DNA of 64,000 nt from CAVTWS01 sp964390555 (lineage in GTDB: Bacteria; Actinomycetota; Acidimicrobiia; Acidimicrobiales; SHLQ01). The first letter of the stretch is position 1. Each line of letters starts with the position of its first letter. The stretch lies in contig CAYMJU010000033.1 of NCBI GenBank assembly GCA_964390555.1, positions 1 through 64,000 on the forward strand, read 5' to 3'. The notes below the pieces were generated by a model, which was not told where the DNA came from, made no database searches, and was given only the letters and a program-made list of their open reading frames with translations. Positions 8,511 through 17,147 of the stretch are shown here, one piece after another. The translations under genes and the position numbers were made by a program.

Positions 8511-9311
8511 ATGGCTGCCCCGGCCGCGGCGCCCGTCGAAGCCGGGCGCATGACTCTTGTCGAGCACTTGACCGAGCTACGTCGGCGCATTGTCACCAGC
8601 GTGATAGCGATCGCCGCCGGCGGGGTGGTGTGCTGGATCTTCTACCCCGACATCCTCGACTTCCTTGTCAGGCCGTACTGCGAGTCGCTTCCGGAGCGAG
8701 CTCGCCGGGCGTCGGGCGCCCTCAGCGGTGGGAGCGACGACTGCGCTCTGTTGCAGACCGAGCCGCTCGCCGGATTCTCGTTGCGCATGACCGTCGCCGG
8801 GTACGGGGGGCTGGTCATCGCCATCCCGGTGGTGCTCTGGCAGGTTTGGCGGTTCATCACACCCGGTCTGTACGCCCACGAGAAGAAGTGGGCGATCCCG
8901 TTCGTCTTGTCGGGCGTGGCCTTGTTCACCCTCGGCGGCGGCCTGGCGTTCTGGACGTTGCCGAAAGCGCTCGAATTCCTGATCGACATCGGCGGCCCTG
9001 ACCTGGTCACGGTGTTCGCGCCGAACGCATACCTGAGCTTCGTGATCAAGATGATCGTCGGGTTCGGGCTCGGTTTCGAGCTGCCGCTGATCCTGGTGTT
9101 CCTCCAGCTCATCGGGGTACTGTCCAACGGCACCCTTCGGCGCGGCCGGCGCTATGCCATGGTCGGCATCGTGGCCGTCGGCGCCGTGCTGACACCGAGT
9201 GGCGATCCGTTCACGTTGATGGCCCTGTCGATACCGTTGTATGTGCTGTACGAAATCTCGATCCTGATCGGTTGGTGGACCCGAGCGCGAGGTTCGCGCG
9301 GCGCAGAGTGA
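8511..9311 (+). CDS. tatC: Twin-arginine translocase subunit TatC
   Basis: A 266-residue polytopic membrane protein that recognises twin-arginine signal peptides. The conserved N-terminal motif LVEHLTELRRR (residues 16-26), a long first periplasmic loop with two Cys (C62, C78) and six hydrophobic segments are visible. An in-frame Met further in (GRMTLVEHL) is an alternative start. Its TGA overlaps the GTG of the helicase gene by three bases, placing tatA/B-tatC-helY in one unit. Confidence 0.93.
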   Translation: MAAPAAAPVEAGRMTLVEHLTELRRRIVTSVIAIAAGGVVCWIFYPDILDFLVRPYCESLPERARRASGALSGGSDDCALLQTEPLAGFSLRMTVAGYGGLVIAIPVVLWQVWRFITPGLYAHEKKWAIPFVLSGVALFTLGGGLAFWTLPKALEFLIDIGGPDLVTVFAPNAYLSFVIKMIVGFGLGFELPLILVFLQLIGVLSNGTLRRGRRYAMVGIVAVGAVLTPSGDPFTLMALSIPLYVLYEISILIGWWTRARGSRGAE

Positions 9312-11866
9312 GCGCGCCGGCGGCGGTCGTTCCCGACCGCTTTCAGATCGAAGCGATCGAGGCGCTCGATCAGGGTCACTCCGTACTCGTCGCGGCCCCG
9401 ACCGGCTCGGGCAAGACCATGGTTGCCGAGCACGCCATCGCCCGGGCGATCTGCCGCGGCGGTAAGGCGTTCTACACCGCACCCATCAAGGCGCTGTCGA
9501 ACCAGAAGTTCAGGAACTTCCGCGAGATGTACGGCCCGGATCGGGTCGGCCTGCTCACCGGAGATCACAGCATCAACGGTGATGCCCCTCTGGTGGTCAT
9601 GACCACCGAAGTGCTGCGCAACATGCTGTACGGCGGGAGCCCCGCGCTGGTGGGGTTGGACTGCGTGATCCTCGACGAGGTGCATTACCTCGAGGATCGC
9701 TACCGCGGCCCGGTGTGGGAAGAGGTGATCCTGAATCTTCCGCCCGCTGTCAGCCTCGTCTGCCTGTCGGCCACCGTGTCCAATAGCGACGAGCTGGGCG
9801 AGTGGTTGGAATCGGTTCGGGGCTCGTTTCGCCGTGTCGTGGAGACCGAGCGGCCGGTCGAGTTGACGAATTTCCTGCTCGTCGGGGACCGCGACTCCGA
9901 CCGCCGTCACCTGGTTCCGGTCGTCGTCGATGGTCGTCCCAATCGAGACGGCTCCCGGTTTGACGCCGCCGGTCCGGTGTTGCGCCGCCGTGGGCGGGCC
10001 CGACCCGATGGCCGTGGCGGCGACGATCGCGATCGGCGGCACGTGCCCTGGCAGACGCCCCGGCGCCTCGAGGTGCTCGACGAGCTGGAACGGCGATCGT
10101 TGCTCCCGGCGATCGTGTTCGTCTTCAGCCGAGCCGGCTGCGACGACGCCGCCCGGGCCTGTCACCGCTCGGGCGTCCGGTTCACCGAGGAGGGCGAGCG
10201 GGCGCGCATCGAGGCCATCATCGCCGACGCCACCCGTGGGGTGGCCGCCGCGGACCTCGACGTGCTCGGATTCGACGAGTGGGCGTCGATCTTGTCGTCG
10301 GGTATCGCGTCGCACCACGCCGGCCTGGTGCCGCCATTCAAGGACGCCGTCGAGCGGGCGTTCACCGCAGGGCTGGTGAAGGTCGTCTTCGCCACCGAGA
10401 CCCTCGCGCTCGGCATCAACATGCCGGCGCGATCGGTGGTGATCGAGCGGTTGACGAAGTTCACCGGGGAGCGCCACGAGTTCCTCACGCCGGGCCAGTA
10501 CACGCAACTCACCGGGCGGGCCGGCCGGCGGGGCCTCGACGCCCAGGGAACCGCGGTCGTGTTGTGGTCACCGTTCGTGTCGTTCGGCCAACTCGCCGCG
10601 TTGGTGTCGAGCTCGCGGTTCGAGCTGCGGTCGGCGTTCCGGCCCACCTACAACATGGCCGCCAACCTCGTCGTCCGCCACGACCGCGCCGCCGCCATCG
10701 ATCTGCTCGGACGGTCCTTCGCCCAGTTCCAGAGCGACCGCGGCATCGGCCTCACCCACGTGAGGCTCGATCGCGCCCGTCGCGATCTTGCCTCCATGAG
10801 GCAACAGCTCCAAGGCGCTGAACGCGGCGTGGTCCCGCTCGGGGAACCGGACCGTGCTGACGCCGAGGAGATCGCGGCCATCGCCGGGTCGTTGCGGCCA
10901 GGCGACGTGATCGTCATCGCCCACAGCCGCTTTGCGGTCCTCGGCGTGTCGCGCCGGCGGGGCGGTCGCACGCTGCTCCGCCTCGTGGACACTTCAGGAT
11001 CGGTTCACGGGATCGAGGCGAGCGAGCTCGAGCAGTTGACCGAAGCGCGAGGTCGGGTGGAGCTCCCCACGCCCTTCGCGCCGCACAGTGCCTCTTTCGC
11101 CAGCGAGGTGGCGCGCCGCACCCGCAAGGCTCGCTTGCGACCAGCGGCGCCCGGCGCTCGGGCGCGCAGTCGCACCGCGACCGTCCCGAGCGATCCGCGA
11201 CGACGAGTCGATGCGGCCGTAGCGGCGGTCGAGCGACTGGAGCGGCGGGTGCAGAGCGAAGCCGGCTCGCTCGTCGCCCGGTTCGACACCGTTCTAGACC
11301 TGCTCGCTACGTGGGGTCACGTTCGGGCGTGGTCGTTGACCCCGCGCGGCGATGTGCTGCGACGCGTGTATCACGAGAGCGATCTGCTCATCGCCGATGC
11401 GGTCGTCGATGGTCTGCTCGACGGCCTCGCGGCCCCCGAGCTGGCCGGTGTCGCCTCGCTACTCACCTACGAGCACCGCAGCTCCGACCCGGCGCCGCCG
11501 CCCTGGTACGCCAGCCGGGCCATGCGCGGAGCCGCAGAAGCGTTGATCGGTCGCGGGCTTCGGCTCCAGGCCGACGAGTCTGCTCGGGGTCTGCCCCTGA
11601 CCCGCCTTCCCGACCCAACCTTCGCCGGACACGCGCACGCCTGGGCCGCGGGCGCCGGGCTCGGCGACGTGACCGACGAGGTGGTCCGCGCCGGCGACTT
11701 CGTCCGCAACGTCCGCCAGCTCGTCGACCTCCTCGAACAGGTCGCCGACGTCAGCCCGGTCGCCGCCACGCAGGCGACAGCCCGCGAGGCCGTCGAACGC
11801 CTCGACAGGGGAGTGGTCGCGGCGGCTCGAGCCCTGCCCGACAACCATGACGACACTGCGCTATGA
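9308..11866 (+). CDS. helY: DEVH-box superfamily 2 RNA helicase, HelY/Mtr4-like
   Basis: An 852-residue Ski2/Mtr4-type helicase. Walker A APTGSGKT lies near residues 30-37, motif II DEVH near 123, motif III LSATVS near 153 and motif VI QLTGRAGRRGLD near 401. The C-terminal half continues with a beta-barrel-like segment (RPGDVIVIAHSRFAVLG) and a DSHCT-type helical domain. The start is GTG 9308, inside the TatC stop (GTGA). A link to RNA turnover is inferred from the family. The pafBC-tat-helY order matches mycobacteria, though lepB and glpQ are inserted here. Confidence 0.9.
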   Translation: MSAPAAVVPDRFQIEAIEALDQGHSVLVAAPTGSGKTMVAEHAIARAICRGGKAFYTAPIKALSNQKFRNFREMYGPDRVGLLTGDHSINGDAPLVVMTTEVLRNMLYGGSPALVGLDCVILDEVHYLEDRYRGPVWEEVILNLPPAVSLVCLSATVSNSDELGEWLESVRGSFRRVVETERPVELTNFLLVGDRDSDRRHLVPVVVDGRPNRDGSRFDAAGPVLRRRGRARPDGRGGDDRDRRHVPWQTPRRLEVLDELERRSLLPAIVFVFSRAGCDDAARACHRSGVRFTEEGERARIEAIIADATRGVAAADLDVLGFDEWASILSSGIASHHAGLVPPFKDAVERAFTAGLVKVVFATETLALGINMPARSVVIERLTKFTGERHEFLTPGQYTQLTGRAGRRGLDAQGTAVVLWSPFVSFGQLAALVSSSRFELRSAFRPTYNMAANLVVRHDRAAAIDLLGRSFAQFQSDRGIGLTHVRLDRARRDLASMRQQLQGAERGVVPLGEPDRADAEEIAAIAGSLRPGDVIVIAHSRFAVLGVSRRRGGRTLLRLVDTSGSVHGIEASELEQLTEARGRVELPTPFAPHSASFASEVARRTRKARLRPAAPGARARSRTATVPSDPRRRVDAAVAAVERLERRVQSEAGSLVARFDTVLDLLATWGHVRAWSLTPRGDVLRRVYHESDLLIADAVVDGLLDGLAAPELAGVASLLTYEHRSSDPAPPPWYASRAMRGAAEALIGRGLRLQADESARGLPLTRLPDPTFAGHAHAWAAGAGLGDVTDEVVRAGDFVRNVRQLVDLLEQVADVSPVAATQATAREAVERLDRGVVAAARALPDNHDDTAL

Positions 11867-11894
11867 GCGAAGCGCAGCGAGCGAGTGCAGCCGA

Positions 11895-11946
11895 GGGAGC
11901 GCAGCTCCCCGGATGCCGATGGGGTCTGGGGGCGCGTAGCCCCCAG
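11895..11946. repeat. Two short GC-rich hairpins after helY
   Basis: GGGAGC-GCA-GCTCCC at 11895-11909 and CTGGGGGC-GCGTA-GCCCCCAG at 11926-11946 are perfect stems. No U-tract follows, so they are not classical intrinsic terminators. They share the 'stem, GCA/GTA-type loop, stem' form with hairpins at 13820-13838 and 19870-20005. Confidence 0.55.
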
Positions 11947-11957
11947 CGACAACTTTG

Positions 11958-12566
11958 ATGGGCATCGAGCGGGGCCGGGACTGGGGATGGCCCGGGACGC
12001 TGCCCGAAGGGGCCGCCGTGCTGAGTTCGGACCTCGAGTTGCACGTCGCAGTGCAACGGGTCCTCGAATGCGACGCCCCGCTGGTCGTGGGCTTGCTCGG
12101 CGGCTCGTTGTGGCGCACATTGGGCGGCGGTACCGACGTTGCTCGGTGGCGATGTGGTCCGGCAACCGTGTTACCCGTTGATCTGGTCCGGGCTCGAATC
12201 GACGATCGCGACGTGGTCGCCGCCGCCCACCTGGTGGCCCGTCGTCGCACCTGGCTCGGACCGGTGCTCGGGATCATGAACGCCGCCCATCTGGGTTCGT
12301 GGAACCCGGCCCCGCGGGCCCACCCGGGCGACGGTCGGGTCGACGTGATCGAGGCTCGACTCCCGGTCGGCGACGTTTGGGCCGCTCGCCGGCGACTGCC
12401 GGCTGGATCGCATGTGCCGCACCCCGCCATCAGCGTGCGCCAGGCGGAGGAAGCAACATTCACCCTCGGGCGGCGCTGCCGCGTGTGGGTTGACGGTTGG
12501 TCCTTCGGGCCCGCGACGGAGCTGACCGTGGAGGTGCTTCCCGGGGCCCTGCACGTCGTCGTGTGA
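11958..12566 (+). CDS. Uncharacterised protein with lipid-kinase-like C-terminal end
   Basis: A protein of about 202 residues. Its last 25 residues (VWVDGWSFGPATELTVEV and following) resemble the C-terminal strand pair of the diacylglycerol/lipid-kinase fold, but no GGDGT nucleotide motif exists, so kinase activity is unlikely. The middle, with RRRTWLGPVLGIMNAAHLG, also recalls the second lobe of that fold. It is probably a stand-alone regulatory or degenerate relative. ATG 11958 is taken as the start; no good ribosome site is visible. A full lipid kinase is encoded at 54152-55051. Confidence 0.55.
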   Translation: MGIERGRDWGWPGTLPEGAAVLSSDLELHVAVQRVLECDAPLVVGLLGGSLWRTLGGGTDVARWRCGPATVLPVDLVRARIDDRDVVAAAHLVARRRTWLGPVLGIMNAAHLGSWNPAPRAHPGDGRVDVIEARLPVGDVWAARRRLPAGSHVPHPAISVRQAEEATFTLGRRCRVWVDGWSFGPATELTVEVLPGALHVVV

Positions 12567-12583
12567 CGGTGTGTCCGCCCAAC

Positions 12584-12589
12584 TACGAT
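12584..12589 (+). promoter_or_regulatory. -10 element TACGAT
   Basis: TACGAT is six bases before the ATG at 12596, which is the leaderless spacing. It also decides this start over upstream in-frame codons inside the preceding gene. Confidence 0.5.
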
Positions 12590-12595
12590 TCGTCG

Positions 12596-13759
12596 ATGAC
12601 AGCTGATGATGTCGATGCGCTGCGCGCCCGAGTGTTGGCCGACATCAACCGCCGGGCCGGCCGGCTCGTCGAAGTCTCCCGCACCATCCACGCCCAACCC
12701 GAGCTGGCGTTCGCCGAGCACCGAGCCCATGACCTGCTGGCCGGAGAGCTCGAGGCGGCGGGATTGACGGTCGAGCGCCGTGCGTTCGGTCTGGAGACGG
12801 CGTTCCAGGCTCGGGCGGGGACGTCAGGGCCAACGGTTGCCGTGTGCCTCGAGTACGACGCCCTGCCGGGGCTCGGGCATGGGTGTGGGCACAACATCAT
12901 CGCCGCGGCCGGACTCGGCGCGGCGATCGCTGTGGCCGCGGTCGCTGACGAGGCTGGTGGGCGGGTTGTCGCCCTCGGCACCCCGGCCGAGGAGGGCGGT
13001 GGTGGCAAGGTGATCATGCTCGACCGCGGAGCTTTCGATGGCATCGACGCGGCGATGATGATCCATCCGGCGGACCGCGATCTCACCAGGATCGACAGCA
13101 TCGCCGTCGCCCCGCTCATCGTCACCTACCACGGCCGTGCTGCCCACGCCGCGGCGGCCCCTCACCTGGGGCGCAACGCCCTCGACGCCGCCGTCCTCGG
13201 GTACATGAACGTCGCGGCGCTACGCCAGCACATCTTGCCCACCGAGAGGATACACGGCGTGTTCACCGAGGCAGGGGACAAGGCGAACATCGTCCCGGCC
13301 CGCGCTGAGGCCGAGTGGTTCGTGCGTTCGCCCACCCTCGAGAGCCTCGAACCGTTGAAGGCGCGAGTAGTGGCGTGCCTACGGGCAGGCGCCGACGCCG
13401 CCGGGTGCGACATCGAGATCGTGTGGTCCGAGACCCCATATGCCCATGTCGCTGACGACGCCGGCCTGCTCGAGCTGTACTGCCGCAACGCCGCACTCCT
13501 CGGCCGGGTGGTCGAGATACCGGGTCCCGACACCAAGGTGTCGGGCTCCACCGACATGGGCAATGTGTCCCAGCTCGTGCCCTCGATCCACCCGATGGTG
13601 CAGGCGGCGCCACCAGGAACCGCCATCCACACCTCCGACTTCGCCGTCCACGCCGCCGGCCCGATGGGCGACGCGGCCGTGCTCGACGGCGCACGCGCCA
13701 TGGCGCTCACGATCATCGACATCTGGGCTGCCAGAGCCGGCGACCTCTCAAACGTTTGA
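12596..13759 (+). CDS. M20 family amidohydrolase
   Basis: A 387-residue metal-dependent amidohydrolase of the AbgB/IAL-like M20D group. Metal ligands are visible in LGHGCGHN (near 95-102), in the TPAEEGGGGK stretch near 131-140 (Glu pair) and in a late His (IHTSDFAVH). The dimerisation domain begins around YHGRAAHAAAAPHLG. Likely substrates are N-acyl or p-aminobenzoyl amino acids; nothing in the context narrows this. No signal peptide, so cytoplasmic. Confidence 0.88.
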   Translation: MTADDVDALRARVLADINRRAGRLVEVSRTIHAQPELAFAEHRAHDLLAGELEAAGLTVERRAFGLETAFQARAGTSGPTVAVCLEYDALPGLGHGCGHNIIAAAGLGAAIAVAAVADEAGGRVVALGTPAEEGGGGKVIMLDRGAFDGIDAAMMIHPADRDLTRIDSIAVAPLIVTYHGRAAHAAAAPHLGRNALDAAVLGYMNVAALRQHILPTERIHGVFTEAGDKANIVPARAEAEWFVRSPTLESLEPLKARVVACLRAGADAAGCDIEIVWSETPYAHVADDAGLLELYCRNAALLGRVVEIPGPDTKVSGSTDMGNVSQLVPSIHPMVQAAPPGTAIHTSDFAVHAAGPMGDAAVLDGARAMALTIIDIWAARAGDLSNV

Positions 13760-13760
13760 T

Positions 13761-13930
13761 CGCAGGCGCTCGGCGGCGCTGCGGGGTCACCCGACTCGCG
13801 TACCCGAGCGCTGGCTTTCTCGGGGGCTGCGCCCCCGACGGCGCGAGCGCCTCCCCATCGGCGGCGGGGGCCCTACCCCGCCGCAGGCGCTCGGCGGCGC
13901 TGCGGGGTCACCCGACTCGCGTACCCGAGC
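13761..13930. repeat. Pair of 49-bp perfect direct repeats flanking a hairpin
   Basis: The 49 bases at 13761-13809 recur without mismatch at 13882-13930. Each is rich in GCG/CGC and ends GTACCCGAGC. The 72 bases between include the perfect hairpin TCGGGGGC-TGC-GCCCCCGA at 13820-13838. The block lies between the stop of the amidohydrolase and the promoter of the ThyX-like gene and has no coding sense. The second copy ends three bases before the TAGGCT promoter. Confidence 0.85.
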
Positions 13931-13933
13931 ACC

Positions 13934-13939
13934 TAGGCT
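13934..13939 (+). promoter_or_regulatory. -10 element TAGGCT
   Basis: TAGGCT lies eight bases before GTG 13948 of the ThyX-like gene, directly after the second 49-bp repeat. Confidence 0.45.
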
Positions 13940-13947
13940 CACGCAGC

Positions 13948-15549
13948 GTGACACCGTATGTTGCCGAGGATTTCACGCCTGCTGAGGCCGACGTCCTCCG
14001 GCGCTATTTCACGAACCTCGACCAGCCTGTGTTCGCGCTGGTGAATCTCCCCGAGGTTGTGAAAGGAGCTCTGTTCGCCCGGTACTCGCGCTCCTCCAAG
14101 AGCCTGCGCAGGCTATTTCTCGACGAGTTCGTCGGCGATCTCGACATCTCCGGCGACGAGACGATCGACGCGACCATGGGCCTACGACGGGCCGAGGAGC
14201 TCTACGATCGGGTGTTCTTCCAGTACGGAGACGACAGCGTCGCGCAGCTCGGCGGTGTCCATCTGGCGTGCGAGCAGGCGTCCAACGTCCTCACCAAGGT
14301 GCTCGAATGGGGCCGGCTCATGTCGTACCTCGAGCAGTCGACGCGGTACATCGAGTACGACAAGCGCCTCGGCGGCCGCTACCGGTTCCATCGCGATCCC
14401 GACGTGTTGTCGTCGATGCTCGGGACCCGTTACGTCGCCGAGATGGACCGGCTGTTCGACACGTACTCGTCTCTGCTGCCGCGGGTGGCCGACTTCCTGC
14501 GCACCGTCGTCCCGAAGCAGGCCGACGATTCGGACATGGCCTACCACCAGGCGGTTCGGGCTCGATCGCTCGACGCGGTGCGGGGCATCCTACCGGCGGC
14601 GTCGCTGTCCAACGTCGGCATCTACGGGTCCGGGCAGGCCTACGAGGCGCTGCTGCTGCGGATGCGGTCGCACCCCCTTCCCGAGGCGCGTACCTACTCC
14701 CAACTGATCCTCGACGAGCTACGCAAGGTAATTCCGTCGTTCCTCAAGCGGGTCGATCTCGACGACCGCGGTGTGGTGACGTCTCGGTATCTGTCCCAGA
14801 CCCGGGTGGCCATGGAGTCGTTGGTCGACGACCTGTTGCCTCTCGCCGGGCTCGACGTCGCCGTGGCGCCGGTCGTTGACCTGGTCGATTTCGATCCCGA
14901 CGCAGAGGTGCGCCTGGTCACGGCCATGTTGTACCCGTACAGCGATCAGTCCGAACGGGCGATCGAAGATCGGGTCCGGGCCATGGGCATCGACGACCGG
15001 TTGCGGGTGATCCGGGCGTACGTCGGCGATCGGACGAACCGTCGTCACCGTCCCGGCCGGGCGTTCGAACGGCCGTCGTACCGTTTCGATGTTCTGGCCG
15101 ACTATGGCGCGTTCCGCGACCTTCAGCGCCATCGCCTCCTCACCATCGAGTGGCAGTCCCTCACGACCCGACATGGCTACACCCGACCGGAACTGGTCGA
15201 CGCCGCCGGCTGTGCCCCCGAGTTCGACGACGCCATGGCCCGCTCGGCGGATCTCTACGAGCTACTCGACGAGCATCACCCGCTCCAGGCTTCCTATGCC
15301 GTGTGCCTGGCGTACCGGATCCGCTTCTCGATGCATCTCAATGCTCGGGAGGCCATGCACATGCTCGAGCTACGAACCTCGCCCCAGGGCCACCCCGCGT
15401 ATCGCGACGTCGGGCAGCAGATGCACCGGGCCATCGCCGAAGTAGCCGGTCACCGGGCCATCGCCGCGGCCATGTCGTTCGTCGATCACAGCCCCGAACC
15501 ACCGCTGGGCCGTTTGGAGTCAGAGAACCGCCGCGCCGGCCGGGACTGA
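13948..15549 (+). CDS. Double-length ThyX-like protein
   Basis: A 533-residue protein built from two ThyX-related halves. The first half carries GRLMSYLEQSTRY (near residue 122), which keeps the S-x-x-E-x-S-x-R-Y part of the ThyX signature but not the leading RHR. The second half carries LQRHRLLTIEWQSLTTR (near 392), which keeps RHR but has an altered Ser/Asn region. Canonical ThyX, a flavin-dependent thymidylate synthase, is 220-260 residues. Such long relatives are often annotated as thymidylate synthase, but the split motif makes that doubtful. GTG 13948 is preceded by TAGGCT. Confidence 0.75.
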   Translation: MTPYVAEDFTPAEADVLRRYFTNLDQPVFALVNLPEVVKGALFARYSRSSKSLRRLFLDEFVGDLDISGDETIDATMGLRRAEELYDRVFFQYGDDSVAQLGGVHLACEQASNVLTKVLEWGRLMSYLEQSTRYIEYDKRLGGRYRFHRDPDVLSSMLGTRYVAEMDRLFDTYSSLLPRVADFLRTVVPKQADDSDMAYHQAVRARSLDAVRGILPAASLSNVGIYGSGQAYEALLLRMRSHPLPEARTYSQLILDELRKVIPSFLKRVDLDDRGVVTSRYLSQTRVAMESLVDDLLPLAGLDVAVAPVVDLVDFDPDAEVRLVTAMLYPYSDQSERAIEDRVRAMGIDDRLRVIRAYVGDRTNRRHRPGRAFERPSYRFDVLADYGAFRDLQRHRLLTIEWQSLTTRHGYTRPELVDAAGCAPEFDDAMARSADLYELLDEHHPLQASYAVCLAYRIRFSMHLNAREAMHMLELRTSPQGHPAYRDVGQQMHRAIAEVAGHRAIAAAMSFVDHSPEPPLGRLESENRRAGRD

Positions 15550-15619
15550 CCCCATTATCGACGCTCGCGGCGCAGAGTGACCGACGCCACAGCCGAGACG
15601 AACGAAATGCGGTGCGTTT

Positions 15620-16192
15620 ATGAGCGGCGATCCTATGATTGCCGCCCACACCGACCAAGACATCTCGAGAGCCATGCCTGACGAAGTAGCACACGACGAC
15701 GACATCTCGCTCGACGAGGATGTGCCCGACGAGTTCGCCAACGAGTTCGACGTTGAGGTCGAACTCGACGTCGATGAGGAGGATCTCGAGTCCGCCCTCG
15801 AAGACGGTCTGGTCGACGAGATCGACACCGAGTCGTTCGAGGATCTTGCCGCGGCCGAGGCGGCTGAGGATGACGATGAGCCCGAGGTCGTGCCGAAGCG
15901 ACGGGTGGGTGACGAGGACGACGACGAGGAGGAGATCGACCCCGACGATGTCGAGGCCGATCTCGGGGAGATCCTCCGGGACCGAATCGCCGCGAACGAC
16001 GACGAGCCGGCAGAGGACGAGGACGAGATCGAACCCGCGACCCGATCGGCTGACGAGGACATCCAGCAACGCCGCGCCGGAGAGTTCGCGTGCCCGAGCT
16101 GTTTCCTGCTGATCTCCGAGCAGGCTGTCGCCCGTATGGGTGAATGTCCGCACTGCGGCCAGCCGCTCACGACCGCCGACCTCAAGAGCTGA
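15620..16192 (+). CDS. Highly acidic protein with C-terminal zinc ribbon (DUF4193-like)
   Basis: A 190-residue protein. The first 145 residues are dominated by Asp and Glu. The last 40 contain EFACPSCFLLISEQ and CPHCG, two Cys pairs forming a zinc ribbon. The CxxCFL motif recalls actinobacterial DUF4193 proteins, though the acidic arm here is far longer. Such acidic proteins often bind RNA polymerase or other basic partners, but function is unknown. It is followed by three genes with overlapping starts and stops. Confidence 0.65.
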   Translation: MSGDPMIAAHTDQDISRAMPDEVAHDDDISLDEDVPDEFANEFDVEVELDVDEEDLESALEDGLVDEIDTESFEDLAAAEAAEDDDEPEVVPKRRVGDEDDDEEEIDPDDVEADLGEILRDRIAANDDEPAEDEDEIEPATRSADEDIQQRRAGEFACPSCFLLISEQAVARMGECPHCGQPLTTADLKS

Positions 16193-16629
16193 TGGCCGAC
16201 GAGGCCGATCAGGAGCTGATCGAGCAGTTGCTCGATGTGTTCGTGTTCGCGCCCATCGGGTTGGCGCTCGATGCCCGCGACCTGATCCCACAGCTGGCTC
16301 GCCGGGGCCGCGGCCACGTCGACTTGCTACGGGTCGCCGGCACGTTGGCGGCTCGCCAGGGTCGCGGCGAGGCCGGAAAGTTGTTCGAGTCGTTCGTCGA
16401 CCTCGTCGCATCGCGCGCGGCAGGTGAATCGGTTGGCGACCCCGGGGGGGGCGGCAGCAGTGCCGCGGCACGGGCCCGAGCTGAGGAGCTGGCCCGCCGT
16501 CCAGCTGCGGAGATCATTCGAACGCTGAGCCAGCTCGATCGGTCCACGCTTCGGGCGCTCCGCGACGCCGAATCGGCCGGGAAAGCAAGGCCGACGGTGC
16601 TGCGGCGCATCGACGCGTTGCTCGACTGA
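16192..16629 (+). CDS. Uncharacterised helical protein
   Basis: A 145-residue, mostly helical protein without recognised motifs. Its opening (EADQELIEQLLDVFVFAPIG) looks amphipathic. A Gly/Ser/Ala linker near residues 78-90 divides it, and the C-terminal part (IIRTLSQLDRSTLRALRDAE) is again helical. The TGATG overlap with the acidic zinc-ribbon gene and the TGATG join to the acetyltransferase show translational coupling, which suggests these three act together. Confidence 0.6.
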   Translation: MADEADQELIEQLLDVFVFAPIGLALDARDLIPQLARRGRGHVDLLRVAGTLAARQGRGEAGKLFESFVDLVASRAAGESVGDPGGGGSSAAARARAEELARRPAAEIIRTLSQLDRSTLRALRDAESAGKARPTVLRRIDALLD

Positions 16630-17147
16630 TGGCGTCGTCCCCGGTGCCGGAGTTGGAGGTCCGATCGGCGGGCCATCCCGACCGCGACGACATCTTGGCG
16701 TTGCTCGATGCCGCAGCCGCTGAGATCGCCCCTAATCGGGGCGGTGCTGATCTGTTGGCCGAGCGCGATGCATCGCCGGCACCGCGCCTTGATCAGGTCG
16801 AGCGAGTGATCGGCGGCTCGGGCCACATGGTCATGGTCGGCTGCCTCGACACGGTGGTGGTGGCGATCGCGATCGGGCACGTCGAGCGGCGGCCGTGGCC
16901 CGGCGACGCCGCCGTTGTCGACGTGTTGTACGTCGATGCTCGGGCCAGGGAGATCGGCGTCGGCGAGGCCCTACTCGAGGCTGTGATGCGCTGGGCCATC
17001 GACTCCCGGTGCGCATCCGTTGATGCCGAGGCCCTGCCCGGCGATCGGGCGACCAAGAACTTCTTCGAGACGTTCGGTCTGGTGGCTCGAAAGCTCGTCG
17101 TGTCCCGCCGACTCGCCACCGTTTCGGTGCACGAGGAGGCGTCATGA
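16629..17147 (+). CDS. GNAT family acetyltransferase
   Basis: A 172-residue GNAT protein. Strand DAAVVDVLYVDARAREIG leads into the acetyl-CoA loop (REIGVGEALLEAVMRWA), which is less canonical than Q/RxxGxG/A. The helix-strand NFFETFGLVARKLVVSRRL closes the fold. Start and stop overlap both neighbours, so it is part of a four-gene unit from 15620 to 17545. Substrate unknown. Confidence 0.72.
   Translation: MASSPVPELEVRSAGHPDRDDILALLDAAAAEIAPNRGGADLLAERDASPAPRLDQVERVIGGSGHMVMVGCLDTVVVAIAIGHVERRPWPGDAAVVDVLYVDARAREIGVGEALLEAVMRWAIDSRCASVDAEALPGDRATKNFFETFGLVARKLVVSRRLATVSVHEEAS

Noticed and set aside
9308..11866. Intein or insertion in the helicase
   Set aside because: Helicase motifs are in normal order and spacing, and no splicing Cys/Ser-Asn blocks are seen.
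13948..15549. Straightforward call as thymidylate synthase ThyX
   Set aside because: The chain is twice the normal length and neither half has the full RHR-x7-S signature, so only a ThyX-like label is supported.
15338..16471. Long open frames opposite the ThyX-like and acidic genes
   Set aside because: They mirror the acidic GAC/GAG-rich codons of the real gene as Ser/Arg/Val runs and show no conserved motif; typical high-GC shadows.
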